A stretch of 64,000 bases of DNA, taken from DASSUW01 sp963774155 (GTDB lineage Bacteria; Actinomycetota; Thermoleophilia; Solirubrobacterales; Solirubrobacteraceae). The notes beneath the pieces were generated by a model. That model had not been told where the DNA came from. It was given only the letters and a program-made list of their open reading frames with translations, and did no database searches. The stretch covers positions 186,001 to 250,000 of the forward strand of contig CAVZDW010000002.1 of assembly GCA_963774155.1 (NCBI GenBank), in the 5' to 3' direction. The stretch's first letter is position 1. Every line of letters begins with the position of its first letter. Positions 47,701 through 55,832 of the stretch are shown here, one piece after another. A program made the position numbers and the translations under genes.

Positions 47701-48303
47701 CGAGGCCATCTCCGCCAGCGCCCGGTTGCGCGCGCGATCGTCGCGCTGGAAGGGCCGCTGGAGCTCGACCCGCAATCGCTCCCGCCCGAACACCGCGAGC
47801 AGCCGCCGCAACGTCGGCTCGTCATGCACGCCGCGATCCGCGCAGCCGCTCAGGCAGACCAGCCCGGCGGCATGCTCCTCCACGACATCGAGCGAGACCT
47901 CGGGCGGGATGTCGACCCGCCGCATCCGCGTGCCCACCAGCGACTGCCGGCGCCCCTTGCCGGAGCGGCGGACCGCACGATCCTCCACCGACTCGTCCAT
48001 GGCCCCGCGCGTGTGCGCGTGCGCGCGGGTCAGGAGATGGCAGAGGTTGCGCCAGCCACGCTCTTCCTCGACCAGGAGGATCAGGTGGCGGCCGTCGTCG
48101 AGATCGATCTCGACGCCGTGGATCGCCCGGACACCGAGCGGAGCGGCCGCCTGGGCGAACTCCATCGAGCCCGAGACGCCGTTGTGATCGGTGAGCGCCA
48201 TCGCCTCGTAGCCGAGGTCGGCGGCTGCGGTGGCCAGCTCGTCGGGCAGCGAGGCGCCGTCCAGGTAGGAGAAGGCCGAGTGGGCGTGGAGCTCGACGTA
48301 CAC
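44704..48303 (-). CDS. dnaE2: Error-prone DNA polymerase III alpha subunit (DnaE2/ImuC)
   Basis: About 1199 residues. N-terminal PHP domain (ELHAHSAFSYLDGAS, ALTDHNGVSGSM), the polymerase palm with PDIDLDFPRDI, the metal Asp residues, fingers (GVFQIESRAQM), helix-hairpin-helix and a C-terminal OB fold (VRIGGLVVARQRPGTAKGIVF). The missing C-terminal tau-binding part marks it as DnaE2. GTG 48303 is chosen because the family starts with the PHP strand; GTG 48309 lies inside the LexA box. Works with ImuB (53821-55005) in damage-induced mutagenesis. Confidence 0.92.
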   Translation of the reverse strand: MYVELHAHSAFSYLDGASLPDELATAAADLGYEAMALTDHNGVSGSMEFAQAAAPLGVRAIHGVEIDLDDGRHLILLVEEERGWRNLCHLLTRAHAHTRGAMDESVEDRAVRRSGKGRRQSLVGTRMRRVDIPPEVSLDVVEEHAAGLVCLSGCADRGVHDEPTLRRLLAVFGRERLRVELQRPFQRDDRARNRALAEMASRLGVGTVATGNVHAHARGRAPLQDAFTALRHHTTLDASEPLRRGNFSHVLASPEAMAARFPEHPEAVAGSRELAAGLRFDLTSDLGYRYPGSDDEQALSKLAELCWARLADRYPAENPHAGAAHARLQEELRVIDSLGLAGFFLLHRDLLELAREVAVEVRGPSSVRALLPPGRGRGSSVSSIVCYLTGLSHIDPVTNELFLGRFLNEELTALPDIDLDFPRDIREVLIPRVHERYGRDRSALVAAFPTFRSRGAIRELGKVLGLPPGELERVARGAEPYAIRGTAGDVENGLGMEPGGPPAPFVDMDNRAPFAMSTGEWLAMVGGHDPADIAYAEPPSRISEERYNALPGRWEWLARLCDEAYGLPRHLSQHSGGMIVSTRPLIDCCPVVPAAMEGRQLCQWDKDSCADAGFLKIDLLGLGMLSAVERCVEAIARVRGERVDLSRIPFDDKATYDAIQEADTMGVFQIESRAQMQSLYRTRPENLDDLTIQVAIVRPGPILGGAVNPYIKHRQRLREDPSFEVPYDHPALEPVLRDTLGTIIFQDQVIEVAMAFAGFSPGEAEGLRRAMSRKRSAAAIEAYHQRFLDGAAATHGVEAETAERVYTMIVGFSGFGFPKAHGAAFGLLAYQSTWLRVHHGPEFLCALLNEQPMGFYAPDTLVHEAQRRGIEVAPADVNSSEVECTVEAIGPPARVRIGLGYVLGVRREEVEALVEAREQRGPFRSLAELASRAGAGRPALERLAWAGACDALVTGAATGWSLADTPAAAANARRIALWQLGVAAPGERVPSGTQLSLPLDVPAAPELRTLDSWEGMVADYATTGLTLGAHPLALLRPTLPAGTVTCEDLARLPHETPVRIGGLVVARQRPGTAKGIVFLLLEDEFGTINLIVPPPVYERHRLIVRSEPLIMAEGRLERLPQAGGAINVYVRHLRALVTPDDDAADVVALAERRAAAAAAAAGAEGSDRATAESAAAVAAAADFRGVAPAVQSFAAGRRR

Positions 48304-48315
48304 GAACACATGTTC
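48304..48315. promoter_or_regulatory. LexA box of dnaE2
   Basis: GAACACATGTTC, a perfect actinobacterial SOS box, adjoins the start codon at 48303. The position implies repression over the start site and perhaps a leaderless or very short-leader transcript. Confidence 0.85.
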
Positions 48316-48388
48316 GCATACGGAGCGGACGGAAACCGGCTACCGCGGTGGGAGGCCGCGCCGCCCTCCCACCGCGCAGGGCCGGGGG

Positions 48389-48712
48389 TCACGGTGGTCC
48401 GCGAGCGAAGAGAAGAATTGGACGGCCGGCCGCGTCCGCGGCTGCGGGGGGCGCCGCGATCGCGGACCAGCCGTCCGGGATGGCCGCCGCCTCAGCGGGG
48501 GTAGCCAGTACGGCGAGGGGCAGGGATATCGCCGCAGGCTGGACGAGGGCGTCACGCGAAGGGAGGTTCGCGTGCTCGGCGGCCAGTGCGAGGGCCGAGG
48601 GGGAATCGGCCCATTTGGCGACCGGCCTACGCGGTTGCGCTACTGCGCTCGGCGCCGCCGTCGCGAGCGTCAACGCTGCGACGGGGACGACCAGTGGGCG
48701 CAGGCGGGTCAT
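48389..48712 (-). CDS. Small secreted hypothetical protein
   Basis: 107 residues starting MTRLRPLVVPVAALTLATA, a signal peptide ending near AVAQ. The mature part is Ala/Pro-rich with no domain. ATG 48712 is preferred to ATG 48739, which adds unsuitable residues before the signal peptide. Function unknown. Confidence 0.55.
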   Translation of the reverse strand: MTRLRPLVVPVAALTLATAAPSAVAQPRRPVAKWADSPSALALAAEHANLPSRDALVQPAAISLPLAVLATPAEAAAIPDGWSAIAAPPAAADAAGRPILLFARGPP

Positions 48713-48767
48713 GTCCCAAGTGTCCGCCCCGACCCTCAAGGGACCCTGGGAGGAACCGTAGAGCTTC

Positions 48768-50699
48768 CTAAATCTCGAAGAGGCGGATCCGGTTGCGACC
48801 GGCGCTCAGTCGCCGCGGTGACACCAGCGCGGCGAAGCGCCGGCCGTCGGCCCGCGTGGTCGCCGCGACGCGCCCGTTGACCGTCACGGCCAGCACCGCG
48901 CCGTCCGCCACGCCGGTCACGGTGCCCTCGATGTAGGCCGGGAGGATCGCCTCGTCCACGCGCACGTCGTCGTAGGCGCCGGGGTCCTCGAGCGAGAAGC
49001 CCACCGCCGAACCCCCGCGGAGCGGCCGGCCGACGAGGTCCGGCCGCGGGCCCATGCGGAACGGGTCGTAGCCGGCGGCGCCGAGCAGGGAGCGCTCGCG
49101 CTCCCGGCGCGCCTCGCGCTGGCGCAGGAACTCCCCGAAGGTCGTGGTCGTGCCGCCCTCCCAGCTGTCGGGCACGTCGAGCTCGGTCGCGGGATCGCCG
49201 CCGCGGGTGCCGAGCGGGACGCCGTCGACCCCCTCGGGCAGGCGCAGGCCGAGCTCGGCGGCGATGGTCGGCAGCACGTCGATCGTCCGCGCCACGCCGT
49301 CCTCGATCGCGCCTTCGGTCTGCCCGGGCAGCTTGACGAACAGCGGCATGTTGGCGACGTCGTGGACGTTGGTCGGCGTCGGCCGCCGGCGGCGGTCGCC
49401 GGCGCGGAAGCTCACCCCGTGGTCGGCGGTGACCACGATCAGCGCGCGCTCGTACAGCTCGGCCGCCTTGAGGCGGTCGAGCAGGCGCCCGAGCAGCCGG
49501 TCGGCGAACTGGGTCTGCACGAGATGGCGCTGGAAGTTCTGGTCGGCCAGCCACTGCGCCCCGGTCCAGCGGCCCTCCTCGAGCCCGGGCTCGGTGAGCC
49601 CGAGCACGGGGTAGCGGCGGCCGTCCGGCAGGTAGTGCCACGGGATGTGCGGGAGGCTCGTGTGCAGGAAGAGCAGCGGCGGGCGCTCGCTCGGCCGGTC
49701 GATGGCGCGCAGGATCGTCTCGAAGCGCGCCGGCGGGTCGTCGGTGCCGAGGCGCCGGAACGCCTCGTCGATGAACTCCATCCGCGACGGGCGCTCACCG
49801 AAGCCCTGCCAGTCGCGATCGATCGGCGGCAGCGAGTCGCGCAGGTCGTCGGGCAGGAGCAGGTGCGCCTCGACGATGCGCAGGTCTCCGGCGAGCGACC
49901 CGAGCCGGCCCAGGACCCCCTCCTGCCGCTCCTCGCAGAGCTCCGCGGGGCACACGTCGGTGATCGGCTCGACCACCTCCAGGCGATGGCTGCGCCGCAG
50001 GAGCGCGAACAGGCTCTGGGGGTGGTCGGCGGCGATCGGCAGGTCGCCCTCGCGCGGCCGCCGTCCGGTGAGCAACGCCGGCACCGCCTCGGTCGTGCGC
50101 CCGGCGACGGTGGACGCCGCGCGGTACCACGTCGCATCCTCGGCGAACGCGGCGAAAGCCGGATAGCGGCGGGCGTCCACCTCGTCGCGCGCGTCCATCA
50201 ACGTGGTGGCCGGGAGCTCGTCGAGGACGACCATGACCACCGGCGTTTCGGACCGCGTCTCCCCCGCCACCGCCTCGGCCTCGCCGGGGAACACCAGGTC
50301 CGAGACCGGCGAGAGCACGAGGAACAGCACCAGGAAGAGCAGCGGCGCGGGCGAGAGGATCGAGAGGAACGTGCGCGCGGGCGCGGCGCGCGCGTAGAGC
50401 GCCGCCGCACCCGCTCCGATGAGCGCGGCGAGCGGCAGTGCCACGACCGCCGGGCCGAGGACGGGCACGACGATCGCCGCCACCAGCACCCCCACGAAGA
50501 CCAGCAGCAGCGGCGCGTACAGGTGCGCGAGCAGCGCGAGCACCAGCGGCGGCACCAGCGTCCACACGAGCGCGAAGAGCACGATGTCCAGCGCCGTGCT
50601 CCCGCGGGCGACGAAGAACTGCGCCTCGCCGCCCAGCAGGTCGAACAGCGGCTGCACGAACGCGAACGCCCAGAGGGCGCCCAGGTGCAGCGCCTTCAC
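48768..50699 (-). CDS. Membrane-anchored sulfatase/phosphoglycerol transferase-like protein
   Basis: 643 residues, GTG 50699. About five N-terminal helices (residues 1-150) are followed by an alkaline-phosphatase-fold domain: VVMVVLDELPATTLMD at the metal site, then a nucleophile region GRTTEAVP and TADHGVSF (Asp-His metal ligands). The pattern resembles LTA-synthase-type and sulfatase-type enzymes of the envelope. Four-base overlap with the methyltransferase gene. Confidence 0.82.
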   Translation of the reverse strand: MKALHLGALWAFAFVQPLFDLLGGEAQFFVARGSTALDIVLFALVWTLVPPLVLALLAHLYAPLLLVFVGVLVAAIVVPVLGPAVVALPLAALIGAGAAALYARAAPARTFLSILSPAPLLFLVLFLVLSPVSDLVFPGEAEAVAGETRSETPVVMVVLDELPATTLMDARDEVDARRYPAFAAFAEDATWYRAASTVAGRTTEAVPALLTGRRPREGDLPIAADHPQSLFALLRRSHRLEVVEPITDVCPAELCEERQEGVLGRLGSLAGDLRIVEAHLLLPDDLRDSLPPIDRDWQGFGERPSRMEFIDEAFRRLGTDDPPARFETILRAIDRPSERPPLLFLHTSLPHIPWHYLPDGRRYPVLGLTEPGLEEGRWTGAQWLADQNFQRHLVQTQFADRLLGRLLDRLKAAELYERALIVVTADHGVSFRAGDRRRRPTPTNVHDVANMPLFVKLPGQTEGAIEDGVARTIDVLPTIAAELGLRLPEGVDGVPLGTRGGDPATELDVPDSWEGGTTTTFGEFLRQREARRERERSLLGAAGYDPFRMGPRPDLVGRPLRGGSAVGFSLEDPGAYDDVRVDEAILPAYIEGTVTGVADGAVLAVTVNGRVAATTRADGRRFAALVSPRRLSAGRNRIRLFEI

Positions 50700-52090
50700 G
50701 CGCGCGGGCGGGCCTCGTACAGGGTCCGCGTGGCCAGGCGCTCGGTGCGCTCCACGTCGAAGCACTCGGCCAGCTCGCGCTCGAACGTCTCGCGCTCGTA
50801 GTCGGGGTTGGCCCGCTCGCTCTTGCCCGAGAGCAGCCGCTGGACCATCGCGTCGTCGCGGTCGGGGAACTCGATGACGAGCCCGCACTCGAGCGAGCGC
50901 AGCCAGCCCACGAACTCCCGCACCGGGACGTTGCCGGTGATGACGACGTGGTGGATGAGCGCGAGGCAGAGGGCGAGGTCGGGCGTGCCGCGCCGCTCCA
51001 GCGAGCCGCGCTCGCGGCCCCGCCAGCCGCGGTCGGGCGACGGGTCGGTGAGGCTCATGACCAGCGGGAGCACGTCCGTGCGGCCCTCCTCCCGCAGCGC
51101 GCGGTAGAGGCCGTCGACGGTGGCGTGGTCGGCGTCGACCGCCACCACGGTGGCGGCGTGCTCGGCCGCGACGCGGGCGTACGTGCCGTCGTTGCAGCCG
51201 AGGTCCCAGACGAGTCCGTTCTCGTGCTTGGCCGCCGCCGCTCTGACGAACTCCGCCTTGCGACCGGCCTCCTCGTCGCTGTAGGTGTTGGTCTGCCCGT
51301 AGTGGGTCCAGGCCGTGCGGCCCGGCTGGAACTCGAGCCGGCGGACGAGCTTGTCGAGCTTGCGCAGGTTCGCGTCGAGCAGCTGCTTGCCGAAGCCCGC
51401 GCTCTTGAGCTCCTTCTTGACCTCCCGCCCGCCGGCGTCCGCGTAGCGCGCCTCGAGCCGGGCGTGGAGACGCACGTGCGTGAGCACGCCCTTGCGCCAG
51501 CGGGGGAGCACGGCCTTCGCCTCGGCAGGCGTGATCCCGTCGAGCGAGCCCCGCAGCCACGCGTGGTACGGCGCGCCGCGGTAGGCCTGCAGCATCAGCG
51601 GATAGAGGAAGAGCATGCAGAACTGGCGGTACCCGGCCCACGGCTCGCCCGGCCGCAGGGTCTCGAACGAGCCGACGTCGACGAACACCGGCTCGGCTCC
51701 CCGGAACTGGACGTTGTAGGCGGAGGCGTCCTTGAGCGTGAGGTCGTGCTCGAGCGCGCGGCGGCCGAGCTTGAGCTGCAGCAGCGCGGCGTCCTTGAGC
51801 ATCGAGAACGGCCACTCGTAGGGGTAGGAGACGAACGGGATCCGCTCGTGCCGGAGCACGCCGGACACCGGGCCGCCGGACAGCTCCGGCGGGTCGTCGA
51901 GCTCCACGGGCTCGGTGGCGACGATGTCCTGCAGGAGCGGCGTGGCCGCGAGCGCCTCCCAGTCCGCCCAGCCCGTCGGGCTGAGCGCTCGGTAGACGGC
52001 GCCGTCGCGCAGGAAGACGCGGCTGTCGGGATCCCGGAAGGAGCCGGTTTCAGCCGCTGCTGCGCTCGACGGCATCCGGGGCCGGGTCAT
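50696..52090 (-). CDS. SAM-dependent methyltransferase with N-terminal extension
   Basis: 464 residues. Residues 1-250 form a long N-terminal domain (FVSYPYEWPFSMLKDAALLQL, SAYNVQFRGAEPVFVDVGSFE); the SAM fold appears later as LVWDLGCNDGTYARVAAEHAATVVAVD near residue 285. Such proteins act on glycans or lipids in polysaccharide clusters. The order with the TM protein and sulfatase-like gene supports an envelope glycan role (inference). Confidence 0.78.
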   Translation of the reverse strand: MTRPRMPSSAAAAETGSFRDPDSRVFLRDGAVYRALSPTGWADWEALAATPLLQDIVATEPVELDDPPELSGGPVSGVLRHERIPFVSYPYEWPFSMLKDAALLQLKLGRRALEHDLTLKDASAYNVQFRGAEPVFVDVGSFETLRPGEPWAGYRQFCMLFLYPLMLQAYRGAPYHAWLRGSLDGITPAEAKAVLPRWRKGVLTHVRLHARLEARYADAGGREVKKELKSAGFGKQLLDANLRKLDKLVRRLEFQPGRTAWTHYGQTNTYSDEEAGRKAEFVRAAAAKHENGLVWDLGCNDGTYARVAAEHAATVVAVDADHATVDGLYRALREEGRTDVLPLVMSLTDPSPDRGWRGRERGSLERRGTPDLALCLALIHHVVITGNVPVREFVGWLRSLECGLVIEFPDRDDAMVQRLLSGKSERANPDYERETFERELAECFDVERTERLATRTLYEARPRA

Positions 52091-52229
52091 CCTTGCGAAT
52101 GCGCAGCAGCCTCAGGACACGCCGCCAATAGAACTTGGCGGCGACGCCGATGGCGGCCAGGCCGCCGACCAGCAGCTGGAGCAGCATGCTCCCGGTGCCG
52201 GCATCCAGATATCCAAGTGTCGTTAACAC
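52050..52229 (-). CDS. Small membrane protein of the YLD-GTGS type
   Basis: 59 residues, GTG 52229, with YLDAGTGSMLLQLLVGGLAA followed by a basic KFYWRRVLRLLRIRK. Homologues with YLDPGTGSLLLQ are small single-helix proteins often next to sulfatase or glycan genes. It overlaps the methyltransferase gene by 41 bases and heads the three-gene operon. Confidence 0.7.
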   Translation of the reverse strand: MLTTLGYLDAGTGSMLLQLLVGGLAAIGVAAKFYWRRVLRLLRIRKDDPAPDAVERSSG

Positions 52230-52244
52230 CTGGGTAACAGCTTG

Positions 52245-53582
52245 TCACGTCAGGCGGACGAGCGCGTCGCCGAAGAGCTCGCTGTGGCGATCGACGTCCG
52301 CGTCGGTCGTCGCCGGGCACATCAGGGCCATGTTGTGGAACGGCGTGATGAGGACGCCGCGGTTGGCCAGGTAGGTGTGCAGGTAGTCCTCCATCTGCCG
52401 GTCGGCGGCCGCCGCCGACTCGGTCCCGTTGCGCGGCTTGGGCTTCGCGAAGCGGTACTCGGTGCGGGCGCCGAGCTGCGAGACCGACCACGGGAGGCCG
52501 TTCGCGTCGATGGCCTGCTGGACGCCCTGCGTGAAGCGGGTCGCGCGCTCGATCATGCCGTCGAACGCGTCGTCGGTGAGGACGTGCTCGAGCGTCGCGC
52601 GCGCGGCCGCCATCGACAGGGCGTTGCCCGCCAGCGTGCCGCCGACGCCGCCGGTGTCGTAGAGGTCGGCGTCCGGGTCGCCGGTGATCCGCTCGGCCAG
52701 CTCGGCCGAGAGCCCGAAGGCGCCGACGGGGATGCCGCCCGCGATCGACTTGCCGATCGTGACGATGTCGGGCTCCAGGTTCCAGGCGCGCGTGGCGCCG
52801 CCCGGCCCGGCGCTGAACGTGTGCGTCTCGTCGTCGATGAGCAGCGTCCCGTGCTCGCGCGTGAGGCGGCGGACGGCCTCGAGATAGCCCGGCTCGGGCA
52901 GGACGATGCCGATGTTGGTGAGCGCCGGCTCCATGAGGACGACGGCGACGTCGCCGTGGGCGAGCTCCTGCTCGAGCTGCTCGACGTCGTTGAACTCGGC
53001 GATGCGGGTGGTCTCGGCGAGGTCGACCGGCGCGCCGATGTTGCCCGGCCGGGCCACGACGGCTCCCGTGCCGTCGCGCAGCGCGAACGCCTCGTCGACG
53101 CTGCCGTGGTAGCACCAGGCGTTGACGAGGACCTTCGGCCGCTGCGTGAGGTGGCGGGCGATGCGGATGGCCCAGCGGTTGGCGTCGGTCGCCGTGAGGG
53201 TGAACGACCACTGCGGCGGGCCGAAGCGGCGGGCGAGCTCCTCCCCGACCCAGGCGGCGTCCTCGGTCGGCATCATCGTCGTGATCCCGGCGGCGGCCCG
53301 GCGGGAGATCGCCTGCACCGTCGCCGGCGGCGAGTGGCCGGCCATGGCGCCGGTGTCGCCGAGCGCGAAGTCGACGTACTCGTGGCCGTCGAGGTCGGTC
53401 ACGCGCGCGCCCTGCGCATGGGCGAGGTAGAGCGGGAAGCCGCCCGCGGCGAGGTTCATCCACGTCATCGGCACACCGCCGAGCAGGTGCGGCTTGGCCG
53501 CGGCGTAGGCGGCGGCCGAGCGCGGGTGGATCTCGGCGAAGGTCGCGCGCTCTTGGTCGAGCAGGGTCTGGAGGCGGGTCAC
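52245..53582 (-). CDS. Class III PLP aminotransferase (glutamate-1-semialdehyde aminomutase-like)
   Basis: 445 residues from GTG 53582. DLDGHEYVDFALGDTGAM, FTLTATDANRWAIR, YHGSVDEAF, LIDDETHTFSAGPGG (Asp binding pyridine N) and TIGKSIAGGIPVGAFG with the PLP Lys are present. The TDANRW and GDTGAM variants differ from true HemL, so a different amino-group substrate is likely. The start overlaps the DUF6504 stop (GTGA), so it is in the imuB operon and may be DNA-damage inducible. Confidence 0.82.
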   Translation of the reverse strand: MTRLQTLLDQERATFAEIHPRSAAAYAAAKPHLLGGVPMTWMNLAAGGFPLYLAHAQGARVTDLDGHEYVDFALGDTGAMAGHSPPATVQAISRRAAAGITTMMPTEDAAWVGEELARRFGPPQWSFTLTATDANRWAIRIARHLTQRPKVLVNAWCYHGSVDEAFALRDGTGAVVARPGNIGAPVDLAETTRIAEFNDVEQLEQELAHGDVAVVLMEPALTNIGIVLPEPGYLEAVRRLTREHGTLLIDDETHTFSAGPGGATRAWNLEPDIVTIGKSIAGGIPVGAFGLSAELAERITGDPDADLYDTGGVGGTLAGNALSMAAARATLEHVLTDDAFDGMIERATRFTQGVQQAIDANGLPWSVSQLGARTEYRFAKPKPRNGTESAAAADRQMEDYLHTYLANRGVLITPFHNMALMCPATTDADVDRHSELFGDALVRLT

Positions 53583-53833
53583 GACCGCTGCGTATACCAC
53601 CCCCCGCGCACGAGGTCGCGGAAGGCGACCAGGTTGCGGCCGTCGGCGGTGACGACCTCCCAGTAGCGCCGGCGCAGCGGATTGTCGGTCCACCAGCGGT
53701 CCTCGATCAGCCAGGACTCGCGGACCGCCTCGACGGCGCGGCCGTCGATCCGGGCCGGGTGGCCGTCGGGATCCTGGGTGACGGTCGCGGGCTTCGGCTC
53801 GGCGAGGCGGCGGGGCTTCCTCAGGGATCCCAT
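53579..53833 (-). CDS. DUF6504 protein of the ImuB locus
   Basis: 84 residues, ATG 53833, with RIDGRAVEAVRESWLIEDRW and NPLRRRYWEVVTADGRNLVAF, the small domain found after ImuB in actinobacteria (DUF6504). Starts inside the imuB 3' end (13-base overlap). Probably a structural partner of the mutasome; its role is not defined. Confidence 0.8.
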   Translation of the reverse strand: MGSLRKPRRLAEPKPATVTQDPDGHPARIDGRAVEAVRESWLIEDRWWTDNPLRRRYWEVVTADGRNLVAFRDLVRGGWYTQRS

Positions 53834-55005
53834 GGCGTCAGGGCCAGGCGGCGCTCGGGCACGCGCGAGTCGGGATCGACGGCCAGGATGCGCAGCGCGG
53901 CATCCGGGCCGGCGGCGGCGCGGGCCTGGCGGACGGCCTCGCGCAGGCGGGCGGCGCGAAGGGTCGCCGGCTCGGCCAGCAGCGAGCGCTGATCGCCGGC
54001 CGGTGGGCCGAAGCCCTCGGCCCGGAGGTTCAGCACGTCGGCGGGCGCTGGCAGCTCGGCCAGGCGCGGGACGAGCACCAGCCGCATCCGCCGCGGGTCG
54101 GCCAGCGCCTCGCGGAAGGTCACGCGCGCGCGCCAGCTCCCGCCCTCCACGAGCTTGGCGCCGAGCACGGCGGTGCGCAGCGAGCGGCCGCGACGCTCGC
54201 GCCGGGCGAGCAGGCGGTCGATCAGCAGGCCGAGCGCGCGCTCGAGCTGCTGGCCGGAGGCCGACTCGGGGAGCTCGAGCCGCTCCTCGATCTTCTCGGC
54301 TGGATGGCGGGGCCTGAGCGGCGCGTCCTTCCCTCTGGCGAGGTCCTTGGCCAGCGGGCCGGCCGTGCCGAAGCGATCGGCGAGGGCCGCACGCGGGAGC
54401 GCGGCGAGCTCGCCCAGCGTGCGGATCCCGAAGCGCTCGAGCGTCTCCGGCAGCGCCGCGGTCTCGGGCCTCGTGGCGAGCAGGTCGACGGGCAGCGGCG
54501 CGAGGTAGGCGGCGAGGTGCGTCTCGGGAGCCAGCTCGGGGCGCCGGGCGCGGGCGCGTGAAGCCGCCGCCAGGGCGGCGAAGCGCGACGGCGCCGCTCC
54601 CAGGCGCGCCGGGGTGTTCAGCGCGCGCCGCGCCGCCGCGATCACCCCCTCGACGGTGCCGCCATAGAGCTTGCGCAGGCCACGGGCGTCGAACCAGGCG
54701 AGGCCGGGGCGACCGGGCTCGACCGCGGCCCCGATCCCCTCCAGCGTGGTGATGAGGCGGTCCCACTCGTCGGCCACCCCCGCTGGGTCGGGCGTGATGA
54801 GCTGCAGCGCCGGGCAGCGCGCGAGTGCCTCCCCCAGCCGCAGGCCGGCCTTGACGCCGTGCGCCTCGGCCGCCGCGGACGCCTCGCCGATCAGCTGCTC
54901 CCGCCCGGCCTCCGGCGCCAGCGCGACCGGCCCGGCGGCCAGCGCCTCACGGCCTCCCGCCGCGACGGCGAGCTCGAAGCGCGGGATGAGGATGCAGACG
55001 ACCAT
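53821..55005 (-). CDS. imuB: ImuB, catalytically inactive Y-family polymerase-like mutasome subunit
   Basis: 394 residues from ATG 55005 (MVVCILIPRFELAVAAGG). The Y-family palm opening lacks the Asp-Met-Asp of active enzymes, the ImuB hallmark. Finger/thumb-like parts follow with GRPGLAWFDARGLRKLYGG and helix-hairpin-helix ALADRFGTAGPLAKDLARG; the beta-clamp-contact and C-terminal part is LRAARLREAVRQAR. It would tether DnaE2 to the clamp during translesion synthesis. No imuA or recA is seen beside it. A LexA box touches its start. Confidence 0.88.
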   Translation of the reverse strand: MVVCILIPRFELAVAAGGREALAAGPVALAPEAGREQLIGEASAAAEAHGVKAGLRLGEALARCPALQLITPDPAGVADEWDRLITTLEGIGAAVEPGRPGLAWFDARGLRKLYGGTVEGVIAAARRALNTPARLGAAPSRFAALAAASRARARRPELAPETHLAAYLAPLPVDLLATRPETAALPETLERFGIRTLGELAALPRAALADRFGTAGPLAKDLARGKDAPLRPRHPAEKIEERLELPESASGQQLERALGLLIDRLLARRERRGRSLRTAVLGAKLVEGGSWRARVTFREALADPRRMRLVLVPRLAELPAPADVLNLRAEGFGPPAGDQRSLLAEPATLRAARLREAVRQARAAAGPDAALRILAVDPDSRVPERRLALTPWDP

Positions 55006-55007
55006 GC

Positions 55008-55019
55008 GAACACATGTTC
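55008..55019. promoter_or_regulatory. LexA box of imuB
   Basis: GAACACATGTTC, identical to the dnaE2 box, two bases upstream of the ATG at 55005. Confidence 0.85.
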
Positions 55020-55126
55020 CCATCGATCGCGACGCGAAACAAGCGGGGTTCGTAACGAGTTTGCGACATCTGAACCCAGACTTTGCGCGAATAAGGCGAG
55101 AGCGGGTATTTCCCCGCCTATAGGAA

Positions 55127-55150
55127 GGGCCCCCGGTCACCCGGAGGCCC
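55127..55150 (-). terminator. Terminator of rnpB
   Basis: GGGCCCCCGG (55127-55136) and CCGGAGGCCC (55141-55150) pair with one mismatch around a TCAC loop, just past the RNase P RNA 3' end on the minus strand. Confidence 0.7.
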
Positions 55151-55156
55151 ATCCCG

Positions 55157-55474
55157 TAGCAGACCTGTAAGCCGGATTTTGTCTTGAGCAGCCATCCATC
55201 TAAGCGACCGACCTGGACCTCGGCGGGCAGCCTGCAAACGGTCCTGCTTGGTCTTGCACCCGGTGGGGTTTACCTGGCCGCCGCGTCACCGCGGCGCCGG
55301 TGCGCTCTTACCGCACCATTTCAACCTTGCCGGCCCGCCGGAGCGGACGTAGGCGGTGTGTTTTCTGTGGCACTGTCCCGCGGGTTTCCCCGGGTCGGCG
55401 TTACCGACCACCGCGCCCTGTGGTGTCCGGACTTTCCTCGAAGGTCGTTACCTCCGCGGCTGCTCGGTCTGCGA
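55157..55474 (-). ncRNA. rnpB: RNase P RNA (type A)
   Basis: Read on the minus strand, P1 pairs GCAGACC (55472-55466) with GGTCTGC (55165-55159). The universal core GAGGAAAGTCCGGAC is present at about 55442-55428, followed by CACAGGGCGCGG, and the 3' conserved ATCCGGCTTACAGG is near 55179-55166. GTGCCACAGAAAACA-type bases around 55360 complete the family signature. Length about 318 bases, with a hairpin terminator downstream. Confidence 0.93.
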
Positions 55475-55549
55475 ATGGAACGGTAGCGCCAACAAAGGTA
55501 TCCTGATCAGACCATGCGGTTCGTCCGCAGGGGAGCGCACACTGAAGCC

Positions 55550-55744
55550 ATGTACGACGTGATCTACATCGATGCCCACGGCGCCGAGACGCCGGTGAGG
55601 CAGCACGTCGACGATCGCAAGGAAGCCACCGACGTCGCCCGGCAGGCCGCTGCCGAACGCGGCGCCGGGCGGATGGTCCTGCCGGGGTCGACGAAGCTGC
55701 CGAACTGCGTCTGCGTAGTGCCCGTGGACGCGGAAGCCGCATAG
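55550..55744 (+). CDS. Hypothetical 64-residue protein
   Basis: MYDVIYIDAHGAETPVRQHV followed by DDRKEATDVARQAAAERGAG and a Cys-containing end (LPNCVCVVPVD). ATG 55550 has a weak GAAG ribosome site. The first half resembles small beta-rich actinobacterial proteins; function unknown. Confidence 0.55.
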   Translation: MYDVIYIDAHGAETPVRQHVDDRKEATDVARQAAAERGAGRMVLPGSTKLPNCVCVVPVDAEAA

Positions 55745-55832
55745 CGCTCCCGCGGCCAGGACGGCCGACCTGCTGCTCCCTCATGGGAGCGGCGCGAGGA
55801 CTTGATCGCGTTCTGAGATAGCGTCCCGCCGC

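Noticed and set aside
45715..48504. 929-residue plus-strand open frame
   Set aside because: Antisense to dnaE2, with codon composition of a GC-rich shadow.
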